Positions 1 to 8,646 of a stretch of DNA of 32,897 nucleotides are shown here, in pieces. Made by a program: the position numbers and the translations under genes. Numbering within the stretch: the stretch's first letter is position 1; each line of letters opens with the position of its first letter. The notes under the pieces were generated by a model. It did not search any database. It was not told the origin of the DNA and saw only the letters and a list, made by a program, of their open reading frames with translations. The DNA lies in NCBI GenBank assembly GCA_031273265.1, contig JAISSH010000134.1, positions 1-32,897 of the forward strand. Direction: 5' to 3'. The DNA comes from Treponema sp. GTDB taxonomy: Bacteria; Spirochaetota; Spirochaetia; Treponematales; Breznakiellaceae.

Positions 1-109
1 TTGATCTTCTCCAGAAAATGGGAGTGCAGGTAACAGAGCGGGCGCGGACGGGGGTGTGAGGGTAAAGCATATATAAGTTTGAAAATACCGAGATTGTCAT
101 TTTTTTCAT
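1..109 (-). CDS. Possible start of a gene running off the left edge (unrecognised)
   Basis: A minus-strand reading frame opens with ATG at 109-107 and stays open to the window edge (36 codons). It is preceded by a clean GGAGG ribosome binding site at 119-115, five bases from the ATG. The first residues, MKKMTISVF, could begin a basic, hydrophobic signal-like segment. The following residues (PHTPVRARSVTCTP) resemble no family I know and could be non-coding translation. If real, the gene is divergent from icd. The support is the ribosome binding site only, so confidence is low. Confidence 0.3.
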   Translation of the reverse strand, partial: MKKMTISVFSNLYMLYPHTPVRARSVTCTPIFWRRS

Positions 110-277
110 AAATTCCTCCAAAATTCCCGGTTTTTGACGAGAACTGGAAAACCCCCAGTTTTTACGATTACGGCGGCTATTCCGCCATATATAAGAAATA
201 TACCATTTTTCTTAAAAATTTGTCAAGTAGGAAAAAGTTAAAATCATCAATAACTATATGCCTTCTTTTTCTCCCAG
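110..277. other. Divergent intergenic region with two small hairpins
   Basis: This stretch separates the possible left-edge gene from icd. It holds two short inverted repeats. AACTGG (142-147) pairs with CCAGTT (155-160) and runs into TTT on the plus strand, resembling a weak terminator or attenuator. GGCGG (172-176) pairs with CCGCC (182-186). The rest is AT-rich and I see no further gene in it. Confidence 0.4.
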
Positions 278-306
278 TTTACCAACTTCCCCAAATTCGC
301 TATAAT
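278..306 (+). promoter_or_regulatory. Putative icd promoter, leaderless arrangement
   Basis: A perfect -10 box TATAAT lies at 301-306, and a weaker -35 box TTTACC at 278-283 is exactly 17 bases upstream. The -10 box ends only six bases before the icd ATG at 313, so transcription would start at or next to the initiation codon. No Shine-Dalgarno sequence is visible, which fits a leaderless mRNA. Confidence 0.55.
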
Positions 307-312
307 ACCCTT

Positions 313-1509
313 ATGGCTAAAATCAACATGAAAACACCCCTTGTCGAAATTGACGGGGACGAAATGACGCGGGTTCTCTGGGATGTAATTAAGGAAAAAC
401 TGCTCCTTCCCTTTGTAGACCTTAAAACCGAATATTACGATCTTGGGTTGAAAAACCGCGATGATACCGACGACGAAGTAACGGTAAAATCAGCCGAAGC
501 TGTCAAAAAGCTGGGCGTGGGCGTGAAATGCGCCACCATTACCGCGAACACCGCAAGGCAAAAGGAATACAACCTCAAGCACCTGCACCCAAGCCCCAAC
601 GCCACAATCCGCGCGATTCTGGACGGGACTGTGTTCCGTAAGCCCATATCCGTCAGCCGCATAAAGCCGTCGATCAACACATGGAAAGCGCCTATCGTTA
701 TCGGACGCCACGCTTACGGCGACGTTTACAAAGCGGCTGAAATGGAAATTGAAGGACCGGGCAAAGTGGAGCTTGTCTACACCAGAGCCGACGGAACGGA
801 AAAGCGCGTAACGGTCGCTGATTTTAAGGGAAGCGGAATCGTTCAGGGAATGCACAATTTTGACGACTCAATCAGAAGTTTTGCGCGCGCCTGTTTTCTC
901 TACGCCATTGATGAAAAACTCCCAATTTGGTTCGCTACTAAGGACACAATTTCCAAAATTTACGACGGTCGCTTCAAGGCGATTTTCGGCGAAGTGTACG
1001 AAACCGAATTCAAGGAAAAGTGCGCCGCCGCCGGTATCGAGTATTTTTACACATTGATTGACGACGCTGTCGCGCGGGTTGTAAAGGGCGAAGGCGGTTT
1101 TTTGTGGGCGTGTAAAAATTACGACGGCGACGTTCAAAGCGACATGATAGCGAGCGCGGCGGGAAGCCTCGCAATGATGACGAGCGTCCTTGTCTCACCT
1201 TCGGGAGTTTTTGAATACGAAGCCGCGCACGGGACGGTACAACAGCACTACTACCGCTGGCAGAAGGGAGAAAAAACCAGCACCAACCCCGCCGCGTTAA
1301 TTTTCGCGTGGAGCGGCGCTTTAGCAAAACGCGCCGAACTTGACAACACTCCCGACTTGGCGGATTTCTCGCGGCGGCTTGAAAAAGCGGTTATTGACAC
1401 TATCGAAGCCGGAATAATGACAGGCGATTTGGCAAGACTTTCCGATCCGCCGCCTGAAAAAATTCTCAATTCATGGGATTTTATAGACGCGATTGCTACA
1501 AGAATCTAA
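313..1509 (+). CDS. icd: NADP-dependent isocitrate dehydrogenase (eukaryote-type family)
   Basis: This enzyme oxidatively decarboxylates isocitrate to 2-oxoglutarate with NADP in the cytoplasm, supplying the carbon skeleton for glutamate. The protein has 398 residues, normal for the roughly 400-residue homodimeric family shared with eukaryotes. Visible signatures are the N-terminal [10 protein letters not shown] substrate/metal segment, [12 protein letters not shown], the [20 protein letters not shown] stretch and [11 protein letters not shown]. The ATG at 313 was chosen because MAKI[13 protein letters not shown] matches the usual N-terminus; the frame is open further upstream to a TTG at 220, but that would add 31 atypical residues. 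It is the only well-supported plus-strand gene here and converges on the LolC/E gene. Its product is the ligand sensed by the NifI proteins encoded at the far end, but a functional link is only inference. Confidence 0.93.
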   Translation: MAKINMKTPLVEIDGDEMTRVLWDVIKEKLLLPFVDLKTEYYDLGLKNRDDTDDEVTVKSAEAVKKLGVGVKCATITANTARQKEYNLKHLHPSPNATIRAILDGTVFRKPISVSRIKPSINTWKAPIVIGRHAYGDVYKAAEMEIEGPGKVELVYTRADGTEKRVTVADFKGSGIVQGMHNFDDSIRSFARACFLYAIDEKLPIWFATKDTISKIYDGRFKAIFGEVYETEFKEKCAAAGIEYFYTLIDDAVARVVKGEGGFLWACKNYDGDVQSDMIASAAGSLAMMTSVLVSPSGVFEYEAAHGTVQQHYYRWQKGEKTSTNPAALIFAWSGALAKRAELDNTPDLADFSRRLEKAVIDTIEAGIMTGDLARLSDPPPEKILNSWDFIDAIATRI

Positions 1510-1586
1510 CCACGAACCAGACGAACCAACACGAACAAGAAGAGGAAGGGGAAAATATCAAAGCAAAAGTTCGTGGTAACTTTTTT
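1509..1586 (+). terminator. Convergent-gene inverted repeat with T-run and ACGAAC repeats
   Basis: ACCACGAAC (1509-1517) and its reverse complement GTTCGTGGT (1569-1577) flank about 50 bases and are followed by AAC and six Ts (1581-1586). The left arm begins at the last base of the icd stop codon. ACGAAC recurs at 1512, 1521 and 1531, giving a 9-10-base periodic motif. This could be the icd terminator or a degenerate dispersed repeat. The long loop makes a classical intrinsic terminator uncertain. Confidence 0.4.
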
Positions 1587-2850
1587 ATGTCTTCCTTAAC
1601 AACTCCATAGGTTTCAGTTTTCCGGCGTGGCGGGCTGGAATCCATGAGGCAAGCACGGAACAGACAATCGCGAAAAGCCAAATCATCAGCACCGCGCTCC
1701 AGTCGATGATAATGGGAATTGTTTCAAGGTAAAAACCGGGGTCGAGTATTTTTACTTCGCCTCCTTTGAACAGCCCTGAGAAAAAACTGAGAATTTTTTC
1801 AAGAGAGCGTAGCAGAAAATTGATGTTTACCCCGATTAACAATCCAAGCGCGACGCCGATTATCCCGCCTGTTACCCCCGTAAGAAAACTGCCCCAGAGA
1901 AAAACCCTTGTTACGCCCTTGACGCTTGCGCCCGAAACTTTTAAAACGGCAATGTCCCTCTGGCGCTCAAGGACAAGCATGCTTGTCGCGGAAGAAACAT
2001 TTATCGCGGCGACAATCACTATCAACGCCATGATAAACAGCAAGAGCTGTCTTGTTGATTCGTAGGAACTGTACTGGGAGCGCAGAAGGTCTTTCCATGT
2101 GTATACATTAAAAACACCGTCTAATTTTTCGTATAACACCCATGTTAAATCTTCAGCTTTTTTATACGGTTCGTCTATTTTTACAAGGAGGCTTGCCGAA
2201 GATTGTCCGGGGGAAAGAACACGCTTTCCGCCTTCCAAACTTATAATGCACCATAACGCGTCAAGTTCGTTGTAGCCGCATGACAGTATACCCCGGACAA
2301 CAAAGGGAGCCGTTCTGGGAGACGGATTTCCGCCTTCGCCTGTTCTGATTGTCATAAGCCGCACGGTGTCGCCTATTTTCGCGCCGATATTGGAAGCAAG
2401 CTCTACACCTAACATAATGTCGCGATCCGTCTGTGGTTTCCGTTCCCCGTCAATAATTTTTAAATATAACTCGCTGCCCTTATCTTCCCAAAATGAAGGC
2501 TCAATCGCGCGCACCGTTACTCCTGTTTTTCCCGACCTTCCGGCAAGCACTCCCATGCTTCTCATTTCAGGCCAAACTCCCCTTACGCCGTCTGTTTCCT
2601 TTATTTTCACAATCACGTCTTCGTCATCTATCGAGTTAAACATATCAAAAACCTGTAAATGCCCCGTCCCCATTTCGATATAACGGTCGGTAATTCCCCT
2701 GATCATGCCGTCCGCGACAATAAGAGTTACGATGATAGGGATAAGGCTTACGGCAATACCGGCGGCGGCTCCCCTGAGATACCGCCCGCCTTCGCGTGCC
2801 CTGCCCCACAAATATCTTAACGCGATAAAAAAAGCGGCGTTCTTTTTCAA
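1585..2850 (-). CDS. LolC/LolE-family lipoprotein-releasing ABC transporter permease
   Basis: Inner-membrane permease of the FtsX/MacB type (421 residues). It probably works with the adjacent ATPase to release lipoproteins from the inner membrane. One N-terminal membrane segment (around residues 29-48) is followed by a large extracytoplasmic domain to about residue 265. Three C-terminal membrane segments follow, including LLLFIMALIVIVAAINVSSA and a last helix before IPARHAGKLKPMELLRKT, the usual LolC/E/FtsX C-terminal pattern (x-P-x-E-x-LR). Its ATG overlaps the stop of the ATPase gene (ATGA), and it is the last gene of the unit. It is a paralogue of the gene at 3541-4842. Which one is LolC and which LolE cannot be decided from the sequence alone. 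Confidence 0.85.
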   Translation of the reverse strand: MKKNAAFFIALRYLWGRAREGGRYLRGAAAGIAVSLIPIIVTLIVADGMIRGITDRYIEMGTGHLQVFDMFNSIDDEDVIVKIKETDGVRGVWPEMRSMGVLAGRSGKTGVTVRAIEPSFWEDKGSELYLKIIDGERKPQTDRDIMLGVELASNIGAKIGDTVRLMTIRTGEGGNPSPRTAPFVVRGILSCGYNELDALWCIISLEGGKRVLSPGQSSASLLVKIDEPYKKAEDLTWVLYEKLDGVFNVYTWKDLLRSQYSSYESTRQLLLFIMALIVIVAAINVSSATSMLVLERQRDIAVLKVSGASVKGVTRVFLWGSFLTGVTGGIIGVALGLLIGVNINFLLRSLEKILSFFSGLFKGGEVKILDPGFYLETIPIIIDWSAVLMIWLFAIVCSVLASWIPARHAGKLKPMELLRKT

Positions 2851-3548
2851 AACTGCATTTCCCCTAACTGACCGTTTTCAAGATGAAGGCGGACAGACGC
2901 TTTATCCGCGACTTTTCTGTCATGCGTAACAACAACCAGAGTTTTGCCTCTTTTTTGCGCGCTTGAATAAAGCAGTTCCGTGACAATATCGCTGTTCTGC
3001 GGATCGAGATTTCCGGTCGGCTCGTCCGCAAGAATCAAAGCCGGATCATTTATCATCGATCTTGCTACCGCGACGCGCTGGCGCTCTCCTCCCGAAAGCT
3101 GTGAAGGAAAGTGTCCTGAGCGATCTTCCAGATTTACATCGGCAAGCAGAGACCTTGCCCTTTCCAGAGCGTCTTTTTTCTTTATTCCGGCGATATACGC
3201 GGGGATCATTATGTTTTCAAGCGCGGTAAAATCTTTCAGGAGATAATGAAATTGAAAAATAAATCCAACTTGTTTTGAGCGGTATATTGCCAGCTCTTTT
3301 TCAGAAAGGGACGTGATTTCATAATTGCCGATAAAAACTTTTCCCTCATCCGCGCGATCCAGTCCGCCGAGGATATTCAAAAGCGTGCTTTTTCCGCTTC
3401 CGCTCTGTCCGCTTATCGCGGCGCAAGAGCCTTCCTCAATTTCAAGATTTATACCCTTCAAAATGTGAAGGGTTTCCGTTCCTGAAATATAATTTTTAAC
3501 GATATTTTCCGCTCTGATAATATTTTTTTTACTGATACCGTCATTCAT
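2847..3548 (-). CDS. lolD: LolD-type ABC transporter ATPase
   Basis: Cytoplasmic ATPase that powers the flanking LolC/E permeases in lipoprotein release. From the chosen start it is 233 residues, typical for LolD. It shows Walker A GQSGSGKS (about 47-54), a Q-loop FQF (98-100), the signature LSGGERQR (151-158), Walker B LILADEP (171-177) followed by TGNLD, and a switch histidine in VVTHD. I chose the ATG at 3548: it has a GGAGG nine bases upstream, overlaps the stop of the upstream permease (ATGAATGA), and gives a family-length N-terminus. The open frame extends further upstream only as shadow. The permease-ATPase-permease order supports a complete Lol transporter. Confidence 0.9.
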   Translation of the reverse strand: MNDGISKKNIIRAENIVKNYISGTETLHILKGINLEIEEGSCAAISGQSGSGKSTLLNILGGLDRADEGKVFIGNYEITSLSEKELAIYRSKQVGFIFQFHYLLKDFTALENIMIPAYIAGIKKKDALERARSLLADVNLEDRSGHFPSQLSGGERQRVAVARSMINDPALILADEPTGNLDPQNSDIVTELLYSSAQKRGKTLVVVTHDRKVADKASVRLHLENGQLGEMQF

Positions 3549-4842
3549 AACGCAGAACCTCCGCCGGTTGTATACGTGAAACTTTTCGCGACGCGAACCA
3601 TGCCGCCGCAAGGGCGGACATAAAACCAAACATGAAAATTATTACGACTTCGTGGGGAAGTATTCTTGACGGAATTTCCTTAATATAAAAAATTGCCGGC
3701 GAAAAAACAGCGAAGGTTTCCGCCTGTTCCGCTCCAAAAAGACCGGCTATTATATTAATTGCGCCGATAAAAACATTTACAATATTTTCCAGCAGCGTAA
3801 AAAATTGCGCGATGTTAGACGCTAAAACCAGCCCGATTACAAGCCCAACGCCCGCTCCTGTAAGCCCGATAATCGCGCCGTCGCAGACAAAGACAAAACG
3901 AACGTCTCTTTCCGTTCCCCCGACAGCGCGTAAAAGCCCGATTTCCTCACGCCGTTGAAGAACCGAACGTCTCTGGGACTGAAAAATATTAAGACCTACA
4001 ACGATAAAAATAAGACCGACAAGGATAAACATAAAGAGTTTTTCGGTTCTTAAAGCGCCGAAAAAAGAGCGGTTGTAATCCCGCCAACTGGAAAATTTTA
4101 CCCCTTCAATGCCGCTCTCGTTACGCAATGCTTTTTTTACCTGTTCCAGAGAATGTTTGTCCTGAAAACGGTTCGCGATTTTTACGCCTATTTTCAGATC
4201 GCTTTCGTCTTCAATAAATATTTTACTTTTAATATTGATAAAAGCCCAACTGCAATCGTATTCATAATAACCGGTTCTGAAAACACCCGCAACTTTAAGA
4301 GTATCAAGACCGCTGCCTTCTTCGCTCGCGGATAAAATTCCCGAAATTGAATACATGGTAATCTGATCTCCGAATACGACGCCGAGCCTGCGCGCAAGTT
4401 CCGATCCCAATAAAACGGAATTCATGTCTGAAATGTCGAAAAACCCCGCTTCAAAATCCAGTTTAGTTAACATTGTTTTATCTATTTCGAGAGCGTTATC
4501 GGGCAGTCCCCTTAAAAAAACCGCCTGCTGTCCTGATCTTTTTCCTCTGGCAAGAGCCTGTATTTCCCTGAAGGGAACAGCCGCTTTTATTCCCGAAACA
4601 GATAATATTTTATTCTGTAATTCGACATCTTTATCCTTTGGAACATTATCCAAACGCAAATGATATGACGAAATTTCAAGAATGCTTTCGATAAAGCCAA
4701 GCTGGAAACCGTTCATTACGGCGATTATTACAATTAAAGCGAGAACTCCCATAGCTATGCCCAATAACGCCAAAACAGGAGAACTCCCGCGTCCTTTGAA
4801 TATATAACGCGACGCGATAAAAGTTATCCATTTTTTTTTCAA
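3541..4842 (-). CDS. LolC/LolE-family lipoprotein-releasing ABC transporter permease (second copy)
   Basis: Inner-membrane permease of 433 residues and the first of the two Lol permeases to be transcribed. The N-terminus (KKKWITFIASRYIFKGRG) matches the LolC/E start, followed by a membrane segment LALLGIAMGVLALIVIIAVMNG. A large periplasmic domain follows, then three C-terminal membrane segments. The FQSQRRSVLQRREEIGLLRAVGG stretch is the conserved cytoplasmic loop thought to contact the ATPase, and the end (SRKVSRIQPAEVLRYE) is the standard tail. It overlaps the upstream anchored-protein gene by ATGA and the downstream lolD start, so its expression is coupled to both. Confidence 0.87.
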   Translation of the reverse strand: MKKKWITFIASRYIFKGRGSSPVLALLGIAMGVLALIVIIAVMNGFQLGFIESILEISSYHLRLDNVPKDKDVELQNKILSVSGIKAAVPFREIQALARGKRSGQQAVFLRGLPDNALEIDKTMLTKLDFEAGFFDISDMNSVLLGSELARRLGVVFGDQITMYSISGILSASEEGSGLDTLKVAGVFRTGYYEYDCSWAFINIKSKIFIEDESDLKIGVKIANRFQDKHSLEQVKKALRNESGIEGVKFSSWRDYNRSFFGALRTEKLFMFILVGLIFIVVGLNIFQSQRRSVLQRREEIGLLRAVGGTERDVRFVFVCDGAIIGLTGAGVGLVIGLVLASNIAQFFTLLENIVNVFIGAINIIAGLFGAEQAETFAVFSPAIFYIKEIPSRILPHEVVIIFMFGFMSALAAAWFASRKVSRIQPAEVLRYE

Positions 4843-6284
4843 TTGCTTTTAATCCTTGATTCAGAGATTTTTCTTCCGTCTTCCCAGACAGCCTGCATCA
4901 CAAATTTGTTATTCATATACAATTCCTCTATATCTCTTTTACCTTCCGTTCTTACAATTCGTTCCAAAGCTCCGTTCCGTAAATTTCTTTCAAGAACTAT
5001 TTTACCTGATGAATCATATTCATATTCCGATAAAAGTACAATATCGCCCTCTGTTTTTTTAACGGAAACAATGCTGTCTCCCGACCATTTGCTTTCAATA
5101 ACCCAAATAACGGGGTCTTCTTCATTTTTACCTTTGTTTTCATACAGAGTTTGCGTCAATATCCTGCCTCTTTCATCGGTTGTAAACACAATCCTGCTGT
5201 CTTCCTTTACTAAAAGATCGCCAAAGAACTCAGGATACGCATTCAGTTTTTCACCCATAAAAAAATCATTCTTCGCTGCATTCAAAATATTTCCTGAAAA
5301 TGAAATTCTTACCGGATTTATTGAATCTGAAATATTCTGTTCTGTTGAAAACACACGCTCCACCGCGCGAAGGAACGAAGAACGGTTATAATAAAAATAA
5401 TCCCTGTGGGTTTCCCTGTACTCTCCCCCTTCATCGTTTTCTTCCCACGATAACGATACTGCGCGAACGGCGTTCCTGCCGTTGTAATAATACTCTGTTT
5501 TATTTTTTATCCCGTCGCTGTAGTATTTATATTCAGAAGTTAATAAATTATTTTCATCCATAATCTCAATGAACCCGCTTCTTGAATCGGTCTTGATGTC
5601 TATTTTTTTCTCTATTTCAACTAACTCTTCTCCCTCTTCAAAATCAATATCATCAATACCAATATTTTCGGTAAATTCATCGTCTTCGGCGGCGATATTA
5701 ACACCGATATTATCGTCGATATTATCATCTGTCTGTTCAGTTATATTTTCAATGTTGACATTTTCAATATCAACGATTTCATTCTCTTCCGGTTCTTCTT
5801 CCGGTTCGATAAAAACAGCAACAAGCCTTGTCTGTCCGCCTGCGTCTCTGAAAATCCACTGCTTGCGCGATTCTTTTCCATTTTCATAAAGCGTGCGGAT
5901 TTCAATAAAAAAGCTGTCGTTGTAATGCTCCAACAGATATTCAGGCAGTTCCTCAGGTTCAACAAAGTCAATCACAAGCGCGTATTTATTCCGCAGAGCC
6001 GCAAGTCTGGAAGGAATTTCTTCAACCGCCATGCCGCCTGAGTTGGAGCGGAACCAGCGAGTGGGTTTTACCCATTCGGGAATTTCACGCGCCATTTGCG
6101 GCTCCTGTGTTTCTTCGATGTATTCGCCTTCGCCTTCATCGGCGTCTTCTTCGCTTATTTCTTCATTTTCGAATAACTCGTTTTTTTGATCTAGTTTTAC
6201 GTCATCCGCTTCCTGCGTCATGACAATAAAACCCGCGAACAGGAGTAAAACAAAAAAACTGATCCAAAAAATTTTCTTAGTCAA
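4839..6284 (-). CDS. Unrecognised anchored acidic protein with Y-x-x-G-type repeats
   Basis: A 481-residue protein I cannot place in a named family. A short basic start is followed by one hydrophobic segment (FWISFFVLLLFAGFIVM), so it is exported or anchored with the bulk outside the cytoplasm. Then comes an acidic stretch rich in Glu/Asp, and near residues 170-225 a low-complexity run dominated by I, D, E and N. The second half has loosely repeated motifs such as YKYYSDG, YYYNGRN, YEYDSSGK and LRNGALERI, resembling YwqK/MORN-like beta-hairpin repeats. I set the start at the TTG at 6284, which overlaps the ftsY stop (CTTGACTAA) and keeps the signal anchor; the longer frame would embed it in ftsY. 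Its position between ftsY and the Lol genes suggests an envelope-biogenesis role, which is inference. Confidence 0.7.
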   Translation of the reverse strand: MTKKIFWISFFVLLLFAGFIVMTQEADDVKLDQKNELFENEEISEEDADEGEGEYIEETQEPQMAREIPEWVKPTRWFRSNSGGMAVEEIPSRLAALRNKYALVIDFVEPEELPEYLLEHYNDSFFIEIRTLYENGKESRKQWIFRDAGGQTRLVAVFIEPEEEPEENEIVDIENVNIENITEQTDDNIDDNIGVNIAAEDDEFTENIGIDDIDFEEGEELVEIEKKIDIKTDSRSGFIEIMDENNLLTSEYKYYSDGIKNKTEYYYNGRNAVRAVSLSWEENDEGGEYRETHRDYFYYNRSSFLRAVERVFSTEQNISDSINPVRISFSGNILNAAKNDFFMGEKLNAYPEFFGDLLVKEDSRIVFTTDERGRILTQTLYENKGKNEEDPVIWVIESKWSGDSIVSVKKTEGDIVLLSEYEYDSSGKIVLERNLRNGALERIVRTEGKRDIEELYMNNKFVMQAVWEDGRKISESRIKSN

Positions 6285-7173
6285 GCCCTGAAAATTCCCT
6301 TGTAAATTTATGGGGATCAAAAATCTCGATATCCCCGTATTTTTCACCTGTGCATAAATATACAACAGGCAAATGAAGATCGGACGCAACAGAGAACACT
6401 ACTCCTCCCTTTGCCGTAGAATCATATTTTGTCAGAATTATCCCGTCCAGGGCAACAGCGTCATTAAAAATTTCCGCCTGCGCAAGCGCGTTTCTCCCTG
6501 TTGTCGCGTCCAACACCAGATATTTTAAGTATAAGGCATTCGGCGCCTTTGCTTCCACTACCCTGTCTATTTTACGCAATTCTTCGACAAGCGCGGACTT
6601 TGTGTGCATTCTTCCGGCGGTATCGGCGATAACGACACCGACTCCCCCTGAAAGAGCAGCCTCAAGCGCGTCATAGACAACCGCCGCCGGGTCTCCTCCC
6701 TGTTTGTGGGTAATTACGCGAGTTTTCAGCTTTTCTCCGTGAATTTTAAGCTGATCGATTGCCGCTGCCCTGAATGTGTCGGCGGCGGCGAGAATTGCCT
6801 TTTTATTTTTTTCAGCGTACAGATGCGCAATTTTCGCGGCGGTTGTGGTTTTCCCTACCCCGTTTACTCCCAACAACAGAATTGCGGTAAGGTTATTTTC
6901 AGACGCGGAATCGAAAACTTCGGCAGGATTCGTTTTATGCTTTGCTTCTTTCAACGCTTCGCATAATTCCTCCTCCAACAATTCGGCAAGTTTTTCCGAA
7001 ACTTCTCCTGTTTTCTCTTTTATACATTTTTGTTTTAACAGCTCTGTTGTTTTATACGCCTGTTCCGCTCCAAAGTCGCCTTCAATTAATAAATCGCACA
7101 GATCATCGAATAACTCATCGGAAAGGGTCGGCACTCCCGAAAAAAAAGCTTTTAGTTTTTCGCCAAATCTCAT
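6277..7173 (-). CDS. ftsY: Signal recognition particle receptor FtsY
   Basis: GTPase that receives SRP-ribosome complexes at the inner membrane for co-translational insertion. It has 298 residues. The short N domain (about 1-90, SDELFDDLCDLLIEGDFG) lacks the long acidic A domain of E. coli FtsY, as in many bacteria. The G domain carries G1 GVNGVGKTT (102-110), the DTFRAAA element (132-138), G3 DTAGR (184-188) and G4 TKYD (248-251), followed by the GGVVFSVASDLHLPV and GEKYGDIEIFDP elements. The ATG at 7173 directly abuts the stop of the PEGA-domain gene, and its own stop overlaps the TTG start of the next gene, so it sits inside a tightly coupled operon. Confidence 0.95.
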   Translation of the reverse strand: MRFGEKLKAFFSGVPTLSDELFDDLCDLLIEGDFGAEQAYKTTELLKQKCIKEKTGEVSEKLAELLEEELCEALKEAKHKTNPAEVFDSASENNLTAILLLGVNGVGKTTTAAKIAHLYAEKNKKAILAAADTFRAAAIDQLKIHGEKLKTRVITHKQGGDPAAVVYDALEAALSGGVGVVIADTAGRMHTKSALVEELRKIDRVVEAKAPNALYLKYLVLDATTGRNALAQAEIFNDAVALDGIILTKYDSTAKGGVVFSVASDLHLPVVYLCTGEKYGDIEIFDPHKFTREFSGLD

Positions 7174-8646
7174 CTATTTCCTGCTTGTTCTCGCTACTGT
7201 CGCTGAATCTCTGTTGGATACATATAAATATCTGCTGATGAAAAACGCGTCAAACACAACGGCTGTAATTAAGCCTATAACGGCTCCCATACTAATATAG
7301 TACAATCTGGTATTATTCTCTATGAAAGATTGGTTATTTGATCCTGAGTAGGTTATAGCATTGTATGAATCGACGTATGAATAGTATGAAATCAATGTTG
7401 CAATTCCGGCGATCCATGTTGCCCCCCATGACCAATAAAACATACGCCGCGCTTTGTCTACGCGCCCCTGCGGCAGAGGTTCTCTTATACGCAATGTCAG
7501 ATAACGAACAGAATCATCATTGTCGGGCGTATCAAAAACAATTTTTCCTATTTTTTCATCTTTTTCATCGTTATTGATCAATTCAACATATTCCATTGTA
7601 CCTAACGGCAGGCGAAGAGTATAAGGAGCCTCGCCCGCATATAATGACCCGTGATAAACAGAACCTCCCGAATTTGCGCCGGAAATTTCCACATTTCCAT
7701 ATTCTATGGGTTTTAGCTTAAAAGTAATATTAATATGTTCTCCTGGAAGGAATTCTATTTCTTCAGTCAGAGGTTCATGATCCGCGGCGGATGCGGTAAC
7801 TATATATTTGCCCGGCGGATATTCCATTTCGGTAATTTCACCCTTGCCGGCAAAAGACCTGTTGATCAGCACAAGAGTTTCTTTAGGTTCAGCCGCAATG
7901 GTTACAACAGCCGGTTTATTGCCTGAAAGCGTCAAAAGCAATCTTGAAGTAATTTCACTTAAAGCGTTATCCATGTCGTCAGGTGAAAAAATAATACTAT
8001 CCTCATATACAAACGATCGTGTGTAAAAAGTATAAAGTTTGATTGATAAATAATATCTGCCGTGAAAATCCGTAACATAACCTGTCAGAAACGCGTCCGC
8101 TTTTTGATCGCGGCAGAACTTGTATTCACTTCCTTCTGCGGGCGGTTCCGGAAAAATAGAAGTTATATTACCGGCTGTTAATTTAACTACAGGCTCATTG
8201 TTGATTAATGGCGCGTTGCTGTCTATTTCCTCAAAAGCCAGGCGCAGTTTTTCAATTTCTGCGTCAATACGCGCAAGATTTTTTTTGTATTTCCATTTTG
8301 CTTCCCCGCTGTAAATCTGCATGGAACGTTCATCAAGTTTGGCTGACAATGCCTTAGCCGCCGTTGAACGCGCGTTTGACCATGCATAATCCTCATATAA
8401 GGCATATTCGCGCGATACGCGCGTCCGGTAATTAATCGCGTTTAACCTTTCGACAATTTGTTTTGAAATAACATCGGAGACGCTCCACTTGTCTTTAGGT
8501 AGTGAGCTGACATCAAAATTTGTAACGCAAAGTATCCACTCATCATTTTGCGTTTTAACTTCGGGCTCTTCTTTCTTACCGCGCGCAAAGAGCAGTGTGT
8601 TAAATACGAGGAAAATAAAAATTAATAACGCCGCCCTGCTCTTCAA
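7174..8646 (-). CDS. Exported PEGA-domain protein with C-terminal membrane segments
   Basis: A 490-residue envelope protein of unknown role. A signal peptide (KSRAALLIFIFLVFNTLLFARG) is followed by a domain whose start (WILCVTNFDVSSLPKDKWSVSDVISKQI) resembles the periplasmic nucleotide-independent 'FD/TolB-like' segment of spirochaete envelope proteins. Around residues 245-310 is a PEGA domain (beta-sandwich with P-PGKY-IVTASAADHEP). Two predicted membrane helices lie near the C-terminus (WSWGATWIAGIATLISYY and ISMGAVIGLITAVVFDAFFI). It starts with TTG overlapping the prfB stop (TTGA), so its translation is coupled to prfB. PEGA proteins are common in spirochaete surfaces, but no specific function can be assigned. 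Confidence 0.75.
   Translation of the reverse strand: MKSRAALLIFIFLVFNTLLFARGKKEEPEVKTQNDEWILCVTNFDVSSLPKDKWSVSDVISKQIVERLNAINYRTRVSREYALYEDYAWSNARSTAAKALSAKLDERSMQIYSGEAKWKYKKNLARIDAEIEKLRLAFEEIDSNAPLINNEPVVKLTAGNITSIFPEPPAEGSEYKFCRDQKADAFLTGYVTDFHGRYYLSIKLYTFYTRSFVYEDSIIFSPDDMDNALSEITSRLLLTLSGNKPAVVTIAAEPKETLVLINRSFAGKGEITEMEYPPGKYIVTASAADHEPLTEEIEFLPGEHINITFKLKPIEYGNVEISGANSGGSVYHGSLYAGEAPYTLRLPLGTMEYVELINNDEKDEKIGKIVFDTPDNDDSVRYLTLRIREPLPQGRVDKARRMFYWSWGATWIAGIATLISYYSYVDSYNAITYSGSNNQSFIENNTRLYYISMGAVIGLITAVVFDAFFISRYLYVSNRDSATVARTSRK

Noticed and set aside
220-312. Upstream TTG start for icd giving a 429-residue protein
   Set aside because: The additional 31 residues are unlike any icd N-terminus and overlap the promoter; MAKI[13 protein letters not shown] is the family start.
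3549-3629. Extended N-terminus of the LolD ATPase
   Set aside because: Lies inside the upstream permease gene; the ATG at 3548 has a GGAGG site and gives family length.
6285-6389. Extended N-terminus of the anchored acidic protein
   Set aside because: Lies inside ftsY; the TTG at 6284 gives a proper signal anchor and stop-start overlap.
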